A DNA stretch of 64,000 nt from Amblyomma americanum (GCF_052857255.1 NC_135497.1:344078183-344142182), one strand, 5' to 3'. Positions 48,075 through 59,125 are shown, counted from the stretch's first letter. The notes: a model not told the origin generated them from the sequence alone. A program made the numbers and translations.

Positions 48075-48400
48075 CGGGACGTGCTGACAAATGGCAAGAA
48101 ATTCAGAGCACTGCGGGATTCAGCGGCTACCATGGATGTTGCTCACCCATTCTGTGTTTCCTCCACGGACTACATCGGCGAATTCGCCGGAATTAAGCAG
48201 GTCGCCGAAGAACAGCGTGCATCTTGCCTATAGCGAAGGTGACTCTAGATGGGACTTTTGGCAGGGTAGACACAGAAGCGGCAGTTAGCGCAAACTTGCC
48301 GACACACTTGTCCTTCCTTTTTTTGAACCAATCCGAGCAGCTGCTGAAAGAGAAAGGTCTCTCTTTCACCTAGGGCTTAGCTTGCATAGCGCTAACACAT
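48075..48400 (+). pseudogene. Retropepsin-like protease remnant of copy 2, gag deleted
   Basis: The frame reads KKFRALRDSAATMDVAHP, with D-S-A at 48117-48125 where retroviral-type aspartic proteases have the D-S/T-G/A active site, then STDYIGEFAGIKQVAEE. A frameshift near 48225 follows, after which related sequence continues to 48400 and into the part matched by bases 1-100 of the window. Only about 60 bases separate the primer-binding site from this region, so gag, normally over 1 kb, is gone. Confidence 0.6.
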
Positions 48401-48627
48401 TCTCGAGCGCGAGAGCTCGCAAAGAAACTCTACTGCACTCCGATAAATTAGCAGGCACAGAACCATTCGCCCGACCAGCCCGAGGATCTTTGCAGGAAAC
48501 CTGATCCGTCTAAACCGCATGAGCATGACAATGAAGGTGTTCCCGAACCAGCGGTAGCTCATGAAATTTAAGAAACTACCGCTTCCGTAGAAAATGGGGC
48601 AGCAGGAACCAACGCGAAAGGTTCGAC

Positions 48628-49930
48628 ATTAGCACCTGCTTCGACATGTTGGCAAGAGTTGACTAAGGTTGATAGCAAATCACTCATTGCAGAGCAGAAA
48701 AGCGACCCATCGTTAAGAGCTCTAAGGATTGATGTGAGAGAGGGAGTCGCCAGAAAGAACATCAACTTTCATAAAAAATCAGTCCTTTAGTACCAGAAAT
48801 AACGCGACTCAAAGGGACGCGCATATGAGCAACTCCTGGTGCCTGAGAAGTACCAGCGGTTGCTTCTAGAGCTCGCACACGGAAATGCATGAACGGGTCA
48901 CCTGGGCGTAAAGAAAACAAAAGCTTGATTAGCCCTAGAATATTACTGGCCTGGCTGCTGGAAAAATGTGGAACAGCTGGTTAGGACTTGCGACACCTGC
49001 CAGCGGGTCGGCAAGCCGACGGATAAATGTAAAGCGCCCATGACACTAGTTCCCATCATTACAGAGCCCTTTCGGCGTCTTGTAATAGGTACTGTCGGCC
49101 CGCTGCCAGCGTCCAACTCTGGTTGTCGCTACATGCTGACCTCACTGTGCGTGTCAACCAAATTTAGCGAGGCTTTTCTCTTGAAAGAGCTAAGTTCCGC
49201 ATGTGTAGTGGACGCCCTTTTGTCAATTTTCTCTCGCGTGGGGTTTCCTGCAGAGATATAAAGCGATAACGAAAGCGTGTTCACAAGCTGCTTAACAACA
49301 ACGTTCTTTGAACGGTGTGGGATTAAAATAATCCGCAGTTCCATTCACAACTCTCAGTCAAATCCAGTCGAGCGTATGTACTCTGTACTAAAGCGGATAC
49401 ATAGGTCTTTGTGTTTTGAGCATAAGAGTGATTGGGAAGGCTGCATTACAGCAGCCATCTTTGCAATGAGATCCGTCCCCCACTTAAGCACAGGATTTAG
49501 CCCCGCTGAACAAGTCTACAGGCGTGACTTGAGGACGCCGTTCCGCATGCTGAGGGAGCCATGGGAGGGATACGGAGAGGATTCCTGTGTAGTGGAATAC
49601 ATTCCAAATCTACTGGAAAAACTTGCGGAAACCAGGCACCTCGTTGAAGCAAATGTCAGAGCAGCGCAGTCACTGTCCAAAGTGTACTACGACAAATCTG
49701 CACGCAAGCGAACCTTTCAATCTGGTGACCAGGTGATGTTGCTGCATCCGTCGAAAAGAACAAACTTTAGGTGCAATGGGTTGGTCCATCTTAGGCGGTA
49801 TCCAAGCTTTCGGACACCAACTATGAGGTAAAATTTAAGAACAAATACAATCGGATAATCCACAGTAATTTGATGAAGCATTATGTACTGCGTCAGGCCA
49901 TGGTTAAAATGGCGCTGAACATGCTAGAGG
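48628..49930 (+). pseudogene. Integrase of Gmr1-like copy 2 (broken)
   Basis: Same layout as copy 1. Zinc finger: His 48878-48880, then an in-frame TGA (48890-48892) at the same codon as in copy 1, then HLG and CDTCQR. Core: first Asp replaced (IGTVGPLP in place of IDTVGPLP, Gly at about 49090), second Asp at 49265-49267 (SDNE), Glu at 49370-49372 (PVERM). A TAA precedes the second Asp (49259-49261). From 49277 to 49831 the frame is open and reaches the C-terminal module, then shifts. With one catalytic Asp lost it could not work even if the stops were read through. Confidence 0.87.
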
Positions 49931-50016
49931 AAGAGATCTCAGACATACCTTATGTCCCTCATGAGAACGAGTAAGCAGCGAATGAGCTGCTAAATTCAAT
50001 CGACAGACAGCCACGT

Positions 50017-51150
50017 TTGACGGAACGTCAACGAGGAGACATGAAAAACGTCGTCCGCGACTTTGAGGCGGTGTTTTCAAACAAGCCAGGAAAAACAACC
50101 CTCGTCGAACACGACATTCAGCTGTCCAGCGAACAGCCGATCAGGAGCAAACCGTACCGTGTCTCTCCAAGACAAAAGGAAATCATTGAGACGGAGATCC
50201 GTCGTATGTGCGAACTTGGCGTCATAGTGCCCTGCGAAAGTGACTATACGTCAACAATCATTATTGTAGAGGTTCCAGGCACGGATCCGAGACCTTGCGT
50301 GGACTATCGGCGACTGAATTCAATCACAGTGTACCAGTCCTGCCCCATTCCGAACATCGAGGAGAGGGTTGAAGCAGTCGCTAAATCAGAATATATATCC
50401 ACACCGGATTTAGTTTCTGGTTACCGACAGGCGCCATGCACTGAGCGCGCCAGCAGGTACGCATTATTCGTGTCACCCGCGGGCACAATTCGCCCTTTAG
50501 TGTCGAGCTTCGGGCTGAAAAATATAATAATAATTTGTTTTTAGGGAAAGGAAACGGCGGAGTATCTGTCTCATGTATCGTTTGACACCTGAACCGCGCC
50601 GTAACGGAGGGGATAAACGAGGGAGTGAAAGAAGACAGGAAGAAAGAGGTGCCGTAGTGGAGGGCTCCGGAATAATTTCGACCACCTGGGGATCTTTAAC
50701 GTGCACTGACAATCGCACAGCACACGGGCGCCTTGGCGTTTTTCCTCCATAAAAACGCAGCCGCCGCGGTCGGGTTTTCACCCGAGAACTCCGGATCAGA
50801 AAAACGCTACGTACTGTTTTTCAAAGTTAATGGACCAAGTGCTGCGGGGATTTGCAGATTTCGCTCTCTCCTACCTTGACGACGTGCCCGTTTTCTCACA
50901 AAACTGGGAGGAGCACTTCGAACACCTGCGTATTGTGTTGCGCCGACTACTTGAGGCTGGTTTAACGGTAAGGGCGGGAAAATGCCACCTGGGGTGCGCC
51001 GAAGTGAACTATCTTGGGCACGTGGTTGGACGAGGCCAACGCAGACCTGCACAATTTAAAGTGGCTGCCGTGGTTTAGTACCGTCGCCCAACCACAAAAT
51101 CGGAACTCAGGACTTTTCTTGGCCTAGCAGGCTATTATCAGCATTATGTA
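50017..51150 (+). pseudogene. Reverse transcriptase of Gmr1-like copy 2, split by a SINE
   Basis: The N-terminal part (50017-50521) carries RSKPYRVSPRQKEIIE, EVPGTDPRPCVDYRRLN and the palm block with STPDLVSGYRQAP, in which the Leu-Asp context is altered and Trp is Arg. It stops at SSFGLKN, where a SINE is inserted. The second part resumes at about 50805 (YCFSKLMDQVLRGF) with the catalytic YLDD at 50872-50883 and ends near a TAG at 51075. Integrase lies directly upstream and RNase H downstream. Confidence 0.9.
50523..50798 (-). repeat. SINE inserted into the RT of Gmr1-like copy 2
   Basis: Copy 1 has no such sequence at this point of RT. A short duplication GAAAAA flanks it (50517-50522 and 50799-50804). 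On the minus strand it runs from a GC-rich, tRNA-proximal part (CCGACCGCGGCGGCTGCG) through ACGTTAAAGATCCCCAGG and GGAGCCCTCCACTACGGCAC to a 3' end with TTATTATTATATT. Matches the piece at 34100-34245. Confidence 0.85.
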
Positions 51151-51179
51151 AATCACTACTCTGATTTAGCCAGCCCCCT

Positions 51180-51690
51180 GACAGACGCGCTGAGAAAAAG
51201 CGAGCCTACCAATCGTGCTTGGGACCATAAGAAAGAGAAGGCATTTCTGTGTCTGAAAACGGCCCTAAGCGAGCGCCCAATTCTGGGAGCGCCAGATTTC
51301 TCGCAACCATTTATCATACAATGCGATGCCAGCGACCACGGGTTAGGCGCTATTCTTTGCAAGGAAAGCGATGCAGGCACACACGGTCTGTCCTCTACTT
51401 GAGCCGCAAGCTCAGCACTCTGGAGGCGTATAGCACGTTTGAAAAAAGAATGCGCATGCCTCGTTTGGGCTATTGAGAAACTGGCATGCTACGTCTCCGG
51501 TTTCGGTTTCACAGTTGAAACGAACCACTGCCCTTTGACTTGGCTACACAATATGTCGCCCAAAAATGGTCGTCTACTGAGGTGGAGCCTGGCACTCGAG
51601 CACCACAGCTTCGAGGTTCGCTACAAGATAGGCAAGCTCCACACATATGCCGGCGGGCTAAGCCGAGACTTTCAGCTGGTAAAGATTTTA
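51180..51690 (+). pseudogene. RNase H of Gmr1-like copy 2
   Basis: Visible blocks: QCDASDHGLGAIL near 51330, KKECACLVWAIEKLACYVSG (51445 on), ETNHCPLTWL, where copy 1 has Asp in ETDHRPLTW, and YAGGLSRDF, where NADGVSR is expected. One frameshift near 51375. Two catalytic positions are changed, so it is inactive. Confidence 0.85.
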
Positions 51691-51724
51691 CCAAAAGGGG
51701 ATGTCCCCCTAATTTTTAGTTTTG

Positions 51725-52399
51725 GAGATTTATTTCATATGCTCTTTCTAATGGAGAGCGTATATCTCCCACTTTCTTTGAAGTAATGTTGTTCATATTC
51801 AGGTAACATAAATAGGAGTACGTATTCCTTCTTTCGGCAAAAGGTAAGAGCGAGTTCTGTAACGGACCTTGACTCTGAGGTATTAGGGCGACATAATTGA
51901 ACGCCGGACGTCGGCCAAAGCCAGTCACATATTCCCGTACCGCGTGCCCTGTAATCACCAACCTGATTTCATTTAGCAAATTTTTTGCTTCCGAGTGCAC
52001 CTTGTGCGGGAGCACACGCATTGGACAGGTGCCATGTCTAAACTTCTCGTCGGGAGACACCATGTCTTCATTCAGGCAAAAAAACATTTGATCTCTTCAA
52101 GTTTTAGTTGACGTTTTTTAGCTAAGCGCCGTTTTGGCACTGAGTTTTGTTCTGGCGGGATGAGCGGGTTCTGAGGGCGCTTGCTTTTGTCAGGTGTGGC
52201 TTGGCGTCTATAATCGCTTTTGGCTAGCATTGCAGAGAATTTACAAAAACGGCCATCTGACGAGAGAAACGATGCCGAGCTTCGGCACTGAATGTCATCC
52301 GAAGACTCCCAGTGAGCATCTAGTTCCTGGCATGCCCCGTCAGCCGAGCTACGTGCGGGAAGTTCATTTTCCGGGCGAAATATCTGGCGGCGGGGGTGC
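51725..52399 (+). other. 3' noncoding region of Gmr1-like copy 2
   Basis: Pairs with 3070-3736 of copy 1. No coding signal on the plus strand. Ends in a G-rich run (GGCGGCGGGGG) directly before the LTR, the probable polypurine tract. Confidence 0.6.
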
Positions 52400-53176
52400 T
52401 GTTGTGCTCGCGCTTCCTTCCTGCTGTAGAATTCGTCAAAGTTGGGCATGGGGAGGATTCTCTGAAGGCCATCGCGAGGGTGCGTGAGCTCTCTAGGGGA
52501 GACGTGACTGCAGGACTGCCGGAAGCCACGATAACAATAGCGTCCCCACGTGTTCGAACAGGTAATCAGACGACGAAGTACAAGATCGGTGTTGTCCTCT
52601 CGGTCGCACTGGGGTTGAACAATTGCCCCACAGCTGCGCCTTCGACAGAGGTTACACGTTTCGGTCATCGGTACAAGATCTTTCAACCCCTGCTGGGAGA
52701 CAGCACGCATTCCTGGGTCACGCAGGCGCCTTCCTGTTCCACATGGGCGCAGTCCGGACCCACGTGCGCGCCCACCTGGAGGCCGCGTTGACGACAACGT
52801 GACCGCGTCATGTTTCCTTTCTCTCTAGCGAGCTGCGAGAGAACATCAGGACCACCCTGCCTTGGGTAGTACCATCAGTGCACTCGTGTGATTGGACATC
52901 AATCTTTGAACTGTATTCCTCAGCTATGGATCTGGGGAATACGAAGAGTATTTAACGAGCTGCTGGTTTTGTACCAGAGGAGAGCGCCCCTTTTGAGAGA
53001 TACCCTTTGCTGGGAGGGACTCCCGACTGCAAAGAAGCTCACTTTACTTAGAGGCACTCTCAGTTGCCGTTACTCGTACATTATGTAAATAGTCTTTGTA
53101 TTAAGTTTTCCAAGTTTTCTTCCTCCGATCGTCCTCGTCTCTTCTCCGGCCCATTCACCCTACCTGAATCCCGACA
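52400..53176 (+). repeat. 3' LTR of Gmr1-like copy 2
   Basis: Starts TGTTGTGCTCG and ends CCCGACA, followed by the CAGG target duplication. 777 bp with one copy of the ~103-bp unit. By eye it differs from the 5' LTR at many positions, so the insertion is old. Confidence 0.9.
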
Positions 53177-53246
53177 CAGGGTATATTTGTCGGAGAGCAG
53201 GATTGCAGTGGACAATGAGTTGGGCCGTGTCGTAGGCGTTGACCGT

Positions 53247-54232
53247 TGTAGGTGTCGATGAGCCAGCATCAGGTGTGTGGGTCGGCATTGCTTCGACATA
53301 TTTGCCTATGTGGGAAGGATGGCCGGTGACAGGCATCATCGTGTGGTCTGTTGTCAACAGTTCGGCAAAAGCCAGAGCCATTGCCCTTGTGCCTGTAAAC
53401 AGAACAGCCACCCTTTACGGCCACTTTTACTTTAAATGAAACCGATGGCAGCAGCGGGGCACAAAAAAGAGCTCTCCCTCTTCCCTTGCTTGGGGAGACT
53501 GTATGAGAGTGCCTTTCCGACTCTTTGAAAAGTCTCAAGCATGAGAACAGCTCGCAGGGTCACATCACGTTGCTCTAAGGAGGCGCCGGATTGACACCTG
53601 CGGAAAGGGACTCAGATTCAGTCTAGTTTTTGTTTGTTTGTGTTTGTTTTACCTCGAAAGAGGGTATGCATTCACTATCAACGTTGTAGGGCGGGACGCG
53701 CGATTCCGAGAGCAAATAGATTTTGCGGAGATCTCTCTGTTCATCGCATTTTGTAAATAATTGATCACTTTTATGGATTTTGTGTTTTGGGGAACGTGTT
53801 ATTATGGTCAAAGTTGAAGGAGGCAGCAAGCAGCAAGCCACCAATCGTTTTGATGCTTTTTGCTATTGGATGCGTCTTAAGTGCGAGAGCTATTCCCGAG
53901 GGAATGAAACCGTGGCCGGGAGCCGAATCCGCTGTTCTGGGCTGGGGTTAAATGCCCTGCATCTTCGGCTATGCCAAGGAGGGAAGATTTCCCTGTTTGC
54001 CAGTTGCATATTGTTTGCCACTCTGCCTAAATATGCTGTTTTTGTATGTATCACGTCTTAAACAGTAGGTTCATATTCTCGCCAACTCCCACCGCCACAA
54101 GTCTTTATTACCCCGTCACTGACGGAGCACCTCAGCTGCGACTAGTCTTCCCTTCACGAAACCGTCTCGGACGGCGCATCCCTGGTGCAAGGAAAAGGAC
54201 GCAAGCAAGAAGAAACCTTACTGGCGCAGCCG
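53247..54232 (+). repeat. 5' LTR of non-autonomous element
   Basis: Starts TGTAGGTGTCGATG and ends CCTTACT; 986 bp. Its last base overlaps the primer-binding site. Matches 13973-14975 and 56246-57254. Confidence 0.85.
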
Positions 54233-54250
54233 ACAGGGTTCCGTGGCTCT
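54232..54250 (+). promoter_or_regulatory. Primer-binding site, probably serine tRNA type
   Basis: TGGCGCAGCCGACAGGGTT directly at the 5' LTR end. The complement ends GTCGGCTGCGCCA, like serine tRNA 3' ends used by many gypsy-type elements. The exact tRNA is not verified. Confidence 0.65.
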
Positions 54251-54319
54251 CGGACGGCAGAACAGGAAGAAGTGAGGGCAAAGTAGGGGCGACGTTCCGG
54301 CGAGAAGCCCAGCACCAGA

Positions 54320-55400
54320 GGCCTGGGAGCACCAAGTGCAGCAAGCGAGAAGTGACAGCTGACGACGAGGCCAAAGCAGCAGAGAGGGCGGCACGGACCA
54401 TGCAGTGGACCCGCGACGCGAGGGCCCGTCAGGAAATTCGGCAATAGGCGACGACGCCGGACGGCAGGCGACAGCTGATCGCAACCGGCCAGACAGGAGT
54501 TACCAGTAGCGCCCAGCGAGGGTCTGCGGTGTTCGGCGGAGTAAGTTTCTCCGGTCTCAACTTTTGTTCATTTCATTTCTTTGAACACATAGCGCACGAA
54601 TGCGGAACTGAGTTTAAGATTTCAACGCACTCAGCTAAGGGTGGCAGAGGCAACGGGAAAGGCAGCGAGAAGACAGTGACGAAAATGGGGTCAATTTTGG
54701 AATCAAGGCGGGCGCGATTGAGGCAGCTGGAAGCCATACTGCAAAGGCTAAATGGCGGAAAGTCTCCAGGCTTCATAATGACCTCGCTAGAATTCGACCG
54801 CCTATTAGAATGAGTTGATCGGAAGTTAGAAGAGGCAAAGCGGTGGAGTAGGCGAAAAGCTGCAGAAACACCCGATATAAAGGCAGCAATTAAAGCCGCT
54901 GGACCCAGAAGTAGGTGCGATGTGCGAATCACGTGTATGAGAGCTACCTGGGAGATGAGAACCCTGTTAATATAGGTGGTGAAAACAGCGTCTAGAGGGA
55001 AGGCCGCCAGTGCGCAGACAACGCAGCAACTGCGTACGCCATGTTGCCGCCTGCTTCGTAGGTGGTAACCAAAGAGCACGACAATCTTGAGGGCGTAGAT
55101 GCGGTGACCCGCCGATCGAGCAAGACATAGCAGTTGCATGAGGTGCCCGCAAATAAGCTTTGCTGCGGCCACAAAGGCAAAATTTGCCATGCGAGAAATC
55201 GCTTGTTCGAAAGCAAACCTTGGTACTCAAAGCTTGTGACGCCCCCTACGAGGTGCATAGTGGGCTGTCAGCATGAGGTGCAGATGCCGAGAGTGCATCC
55301 AGTGCGGCAATCCCAGAAAGGGATGAGGCAGAATTATCGGACCGACCTACAGAGGGTGCTGTCGGGCCATCATGGGAGTCAGAGGTAGAGGAGCTATCGC
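54320..55400 (+). pseudogene. Gag-like remnant of the non-autonomous element
   Basis: Frames in this stretch are rich in Lys, Arg, Glu and Ala. One (about 54686-54813) reads MGSILESRRARLRQLEAILQ and continues past a TGA as VDRKLEEAKRWSRRKAA, which looks like a coiled-coil gag N-terminus. Further on, KLCCGHKGKICHARN (about 55150) may be a damaged zinc knuckle. No other domain. The gag reading rests on position and composition and is tentative. Confidence 0.35.
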
Positions 55401-56245
55401 CGAACGGCACTCAGCCAGGTAACAGAGAGCCGGCTGGTTGAGCGTCTCAGTTCGATGACACTATACGGCGCGCGAGCGTTAGCTACGCTTGGCACGCGGT
55501 TCCCTTGGTGGCGGGTTCAGACGGTGAAAACTGCTTCGGGCGAATGGAGGCAACAGTATGCACGTGTCTGAACCGTGGCAGGGCATATAACAGCGCAGGG
55601 TTCCTCTCACTCTGGCTAACCTTGACATGCTGAACCATCCTGAGTGGTAGGCGTCACTGGGATACGGCCCGCGCTTTATAAAAGGCTCATTTCGAGCCCT
55701 GGAAATTTCAAAGAATGTTCTCTCAAGGCGTATTGGGTACGACTACTGGCAGGGCCGCGTATGACCCTGGAGGGCGCTAAAGACGCGACATTTGCCGCCG
55801 CCAACCGACCGCAAGGCGCCCTCGCAGGGCATCTAACAGTTATGCTCCATAGAGTGTGTAGTGCTCCAGGTTGCGGCACAAATTCAGAAGCTCACTTGGG
55901 CAGAGTGTCGGACTAAGGGACTCCAGGTGTTTGTGAGAGTGCGCGAAACTTGCGACACGAGTAGGCGTTGTGTGCGCAAGTGGATGGCAGCGGTTCCGTC
56001 GACTGACCGTGACGTTTTGGAACTGTCCATTTGCGCGTTTTAGTTTTGTTGTGCATGGCCTGTGCCGTCGTAAAATGGAATGCTGGTGCATTCGTATCGT
56101 TTTGTTTCTCCTCGCAGCGGTGAGTCGTTTTGTCCCGATTCCCGGCTAAGTTTGCCCTAGGGGAGCGTTAAGTCATCATTAACCCATGCAACGCAGTCAT
56201 TCTCCAAGGTGCCCTTGGCACCTTTGAATAATCTTTGGAGAGATA
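55400..56245 (+). other. Rest of the non-autonomous element's interior
   Basis: No coding signal recognised. Contains short inverted repeats such as AAGGTGCCCTTGGCACCTT at 56203-56221, a perfect palindrome around a central T or C, just before the purine-rich tract. Confidence 0.4.
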
Positions 56246-57254
56246 TGTAGAGGTCGATGAGCCAGCATCAAGTGCGTGGGACGGTGGGGAAAAAGAAAAG
56301 AACTACGGCATTCCTTCGACATATTTGCCTATGTGGGAAGAGTGGCCAGTCAGAGGCATGATTGTGTGGCCGGTTGTTAACGGTTCGTCAAAGGCCACGG
56401 CCATTGCCCTTGTGCGTGTAAGCCGAACTGCCCCCCCCCCCTGGACCGGCCACACTTCTGTCAATGAAACCGCTGGCGGCAGCGGGGCACAATAAACGAC
56501 TACCCCCCCCCCCCCCTGTAGGAGACTGCATGAGAGTTCCTTTCCCACTCTTTAGAATGTCTGAAGGGTGGGAACAGCACGCGGGGTCATAGCTGGTTGT
56601 TCTAGGGAGGCACCGGATTGACACCGCCGGAAAGGGACTCCACTTCCGTCTAGGTTTTTGTGTTTTTTGCGGTTGTTTTACCTTGAGAGAGGTGTCGCAT
56701 GCACAATCAAGGTTGTATTGCGGCATGCGCGATTCGGAGAGCCAATCGCATTTGCGGAGATCGCTCTGTGCATCGAATTTTGAAAATAATTTGAAAACTT
56801 TTTTGGATTTTGTGTTTTCGGGAAGAGTGTTAATATGGACAAAGTTGAAAGGAACAGCAAGCAGGAAGCCACCAATCGTGTTGATGCTTGCTGCTATTGG
56901 ATGCCTCTTAAAGGGCAAGAGGGACTCTCAAGGGTTTAAAACCGTGCCCGAGAGCTCGTACCATGCTTCTTGGCTAGGTTTAGATGCTCTGCATTTTCAG
57001 CTATGCCGAGGAGGGAAGATTTCGCTTTTAGCCAGTTCCATCTTGTTTGCCACTCTGTTTGAATATGCTGTTTTTGTAAATATAATGCATTAAACAGTAA
57101 GATAATTTTCTCGTCCACTCCCGCTGCCACAAGTCGTCGTTATCCCGTCATTGACGGAGCACCTTAGGTGCGACTAGCCTTCCCTTCATGAAACCGTCTC
57201 GGACGGTAAACCCCTTGTGCGAGGAAAAAGACCCTAGCAATAATAAACTTTACT
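56246..57254 (+). repeat. 3' LTR of non-autonomous element
   Basis: Starts TGTAGAGGTCGATG and ends TTTACT; 1009 bp. It has two long C runs (56431-56441 and 56503-56516) where the other LTRs have short mixed sequence. Confidence 0.87.
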
Positions 57255-58122
57255 ACCGTATTTATCACAGGCGCAGACGTTTTTGAGAGTGCTTGGGGGG
57301 TCATCGGGTGCCTCGTTGCCGAAGTGTAAGCTAAGAGACGTTTAAGAAAGCACCCAATACGTGGGCGTCTACTGCAGCTAAAGTACGAAAAAGATAATCT
57401 CTGTAGAATGGAAGGGCTTCAACGAGTGCTCTCCTCTCGGTGCACGTTGTGGTTTTTATTAACGCCGGGACGCATTTAACGTTTACCTTTGCGGAGTTTA
57501 CGAAGACACGAAAGAGGCTGTAGAATAGTACACTTCAACTCTGTCACCTGCGGAGTTTCAGTTAGGAAAAAGTTACAAGAACGAATGCAGCTTTGCTTAC
57601 CACTTAATTTTAAAGGTTAATCAATTGAGTTAAGTATTCCATGCTTTCATTAAACAATTGCTTCCAAAATGTTTAGCTCAGCCTATTTGAGATACGCTGA
57701 GCTCAATACAAAACACTCGTCTCTCGGAGATTATGAGACCTGCGCGGACGTTGTCCAGACTCGTCAGATCGAGTACAAAAAAGAAAAAAAAATTCTCCTA
57801 CCTGCACCATCCATGATACAACGGGCTGACGTTGTAAGAGAAGACCAGTTTCGCTTAGGTAGTAGCAGATGTCGGCGAAGTGAATGTTTATAGTCCACAT
57901 CATATAATCACATTCGTGGTTCCAACGCAGGCTCACCTCCCTGAGGAGCCGTTTCTTAATAGTAGCCGTTGCTGGCACGTCCACAACCACTGCCACAGTG
58001 TGGGCACTTGTTAGTTGCTGGCAGATATTTTTCACGTCACTGATGACTGATAGACGCGGGCAGAGCCGCCCGTGCCCGAATCCGGCGCACGGAATCCTCC
58101 TCCTTCCAAGTAAGACTACGTG

Positions 58123-58270
58123 AAGCAGAATTGACATCTGAGCTAGTTGGTTTTTCATTTTCAAAAATTATATAAAGCGCACTTAGGACAACAGACAAGG
58201 GAGACCAAGCGCTTGTGTTGTTTGGTCTCCCTTGTCTGTTGTCCTAAGTGCGCTTTATATAATTTTTGAA
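58123..58270. repeat. 148-bp palindromic insertion with 12-bp target duplication
   Basis: Two perfect 49-base arms (58160-58208 and 58222-58270) around a 13-base loop, preceded by AAGCAGAATTGACATCTGAG and a T-rich stretch. TAAGACTACGTG stands on both sides (58111-58122 and 58271-58282). Copy A has one, slightly diverged, at about 15841-15855. No open frame. The long target duplication fits target-primed insertion; I suspect a Penelope-like terminus. Confidence 0.88.
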
Positions 58271-59019
58271 TAAGACTACGTGGCATAGGGTACGAACACG
58301 GAGGAATTAGAGCACGTGTTAGCTGGCGCAGAATTAATTTGTGAATCGGAAACATGCGACAGGAGTGAATCTGGGAGAAGAGGGGAAGGTGGCAGGTCAT
58401 CTGATCTGTCAAGGTATGCCATAGCATCCGCTTGAATGTTACGTGTAACCTGAGCATGGCCGCGAATCCAGTGTATGCGCAGAGGAAATCTTTTTTTTTC
58501 GCACAGCAGATGAATTGATTGTGTAATCTAGAATGTGCGTGGAACAGCCTTAAGCTGTTTAAGGGCGGTGAGGGAGTTGGTTTAAAAATGAATTGTATTG
58601 TATGTGGGAACGAGTGGAAGAGAAGACATACACTGTGGAGACAAGGGTTTGCTACAAACTCTTTTTATCACTATTAAATCCCTCATCCTAAGAGGAAACG
58701 TCCCGCTGCATCAATCAAGCGGCCAAGAGCCTCTTGTGTCACGAGCCAACCGCTGAACTGAAGATGGCAGTGCAGCAAAAAGCCGGAATTTTCAAAGTTA
58801 ATGTCCACATTACAACAATAGGCAGCCAGCCACCCCGCGTTAGAGAGGGCTGCCCTCCTCCCCTCCTTGGCATTAAAGAAGCTTCTTCAGTACAGCAAGT
58901 ATTCCATCTCTTGCTGTCTTGACTCCTTTTAGCGCTAAAGCACAACTGAAGCATAATATCTAACCTGCTCGCCGAGTTTGTGCTAAGCTGAACCTTGAGG
59001 GTGACCTTGATCAAACCAG

Positions 59020-59125
59020 AAATAAAATATTGCAGCGACTGAGATTCGAACTCGCGGCAGAGCGAGCAGATCAGCTTTGCTGGCCACTCCAGGAGAGCAC
59101 TATATGATATCGCCGCAGCGGATCA
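59020..59125 (-). repeat. tRNA-like SINE piece (copy B)
   Basis: Counterpart of 16590-16705, with GAGTTCGAATCTC on the minus strand. Its right end marks where copies A and B stop matching. Confidence 0.45.

Larger units (their letters stand above)
46906..53176 (+). mobile_element. Gmr1-like Ty3/gypsy LTR retrotransposon, copy 2 (both LTRs)
   Basis: Complete in length between two LTRs, with target duplication CAGG (46902-46905 and 53177-53180) and a single CAGG at the empty site in copy A (13903-13906). Interior order: primer-binding site, protease remnant, integrase, RT, RNase H, 3' noncoding. Gag is missing. A SINE sits in RT. The LTRs differ in length (1089 and 777 bp), mainly through a tandem repeat in the 5' LTR. 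Inactive. Confidence 0.92.
53247..57254 (+). mobile_element. Non-autonomous LTR retrotransposon without pol
   Basis: Two ~1-kb LTRs enclose about 2 kb. Flanked by ACCGT (53242-53246 and 57255-57259), the same flanks as the solo LTR of copy A. A primer-binding site and a purine-rich tract (GGAGAGATA, 56237-56245) are in the right places. No protease, RT or integrase; only gag-like sequence is left. It would need enzymes from another element. Confidence 0.87.

Noticed and set aside
52072..52797. 241-aa minus-strand frame
   Set aside because: Antisense to the 3' noncoding region and 3' LTR of Gmr1-like copy 2; no motif, and the matching region of copy 1 keeps it only in pieces.
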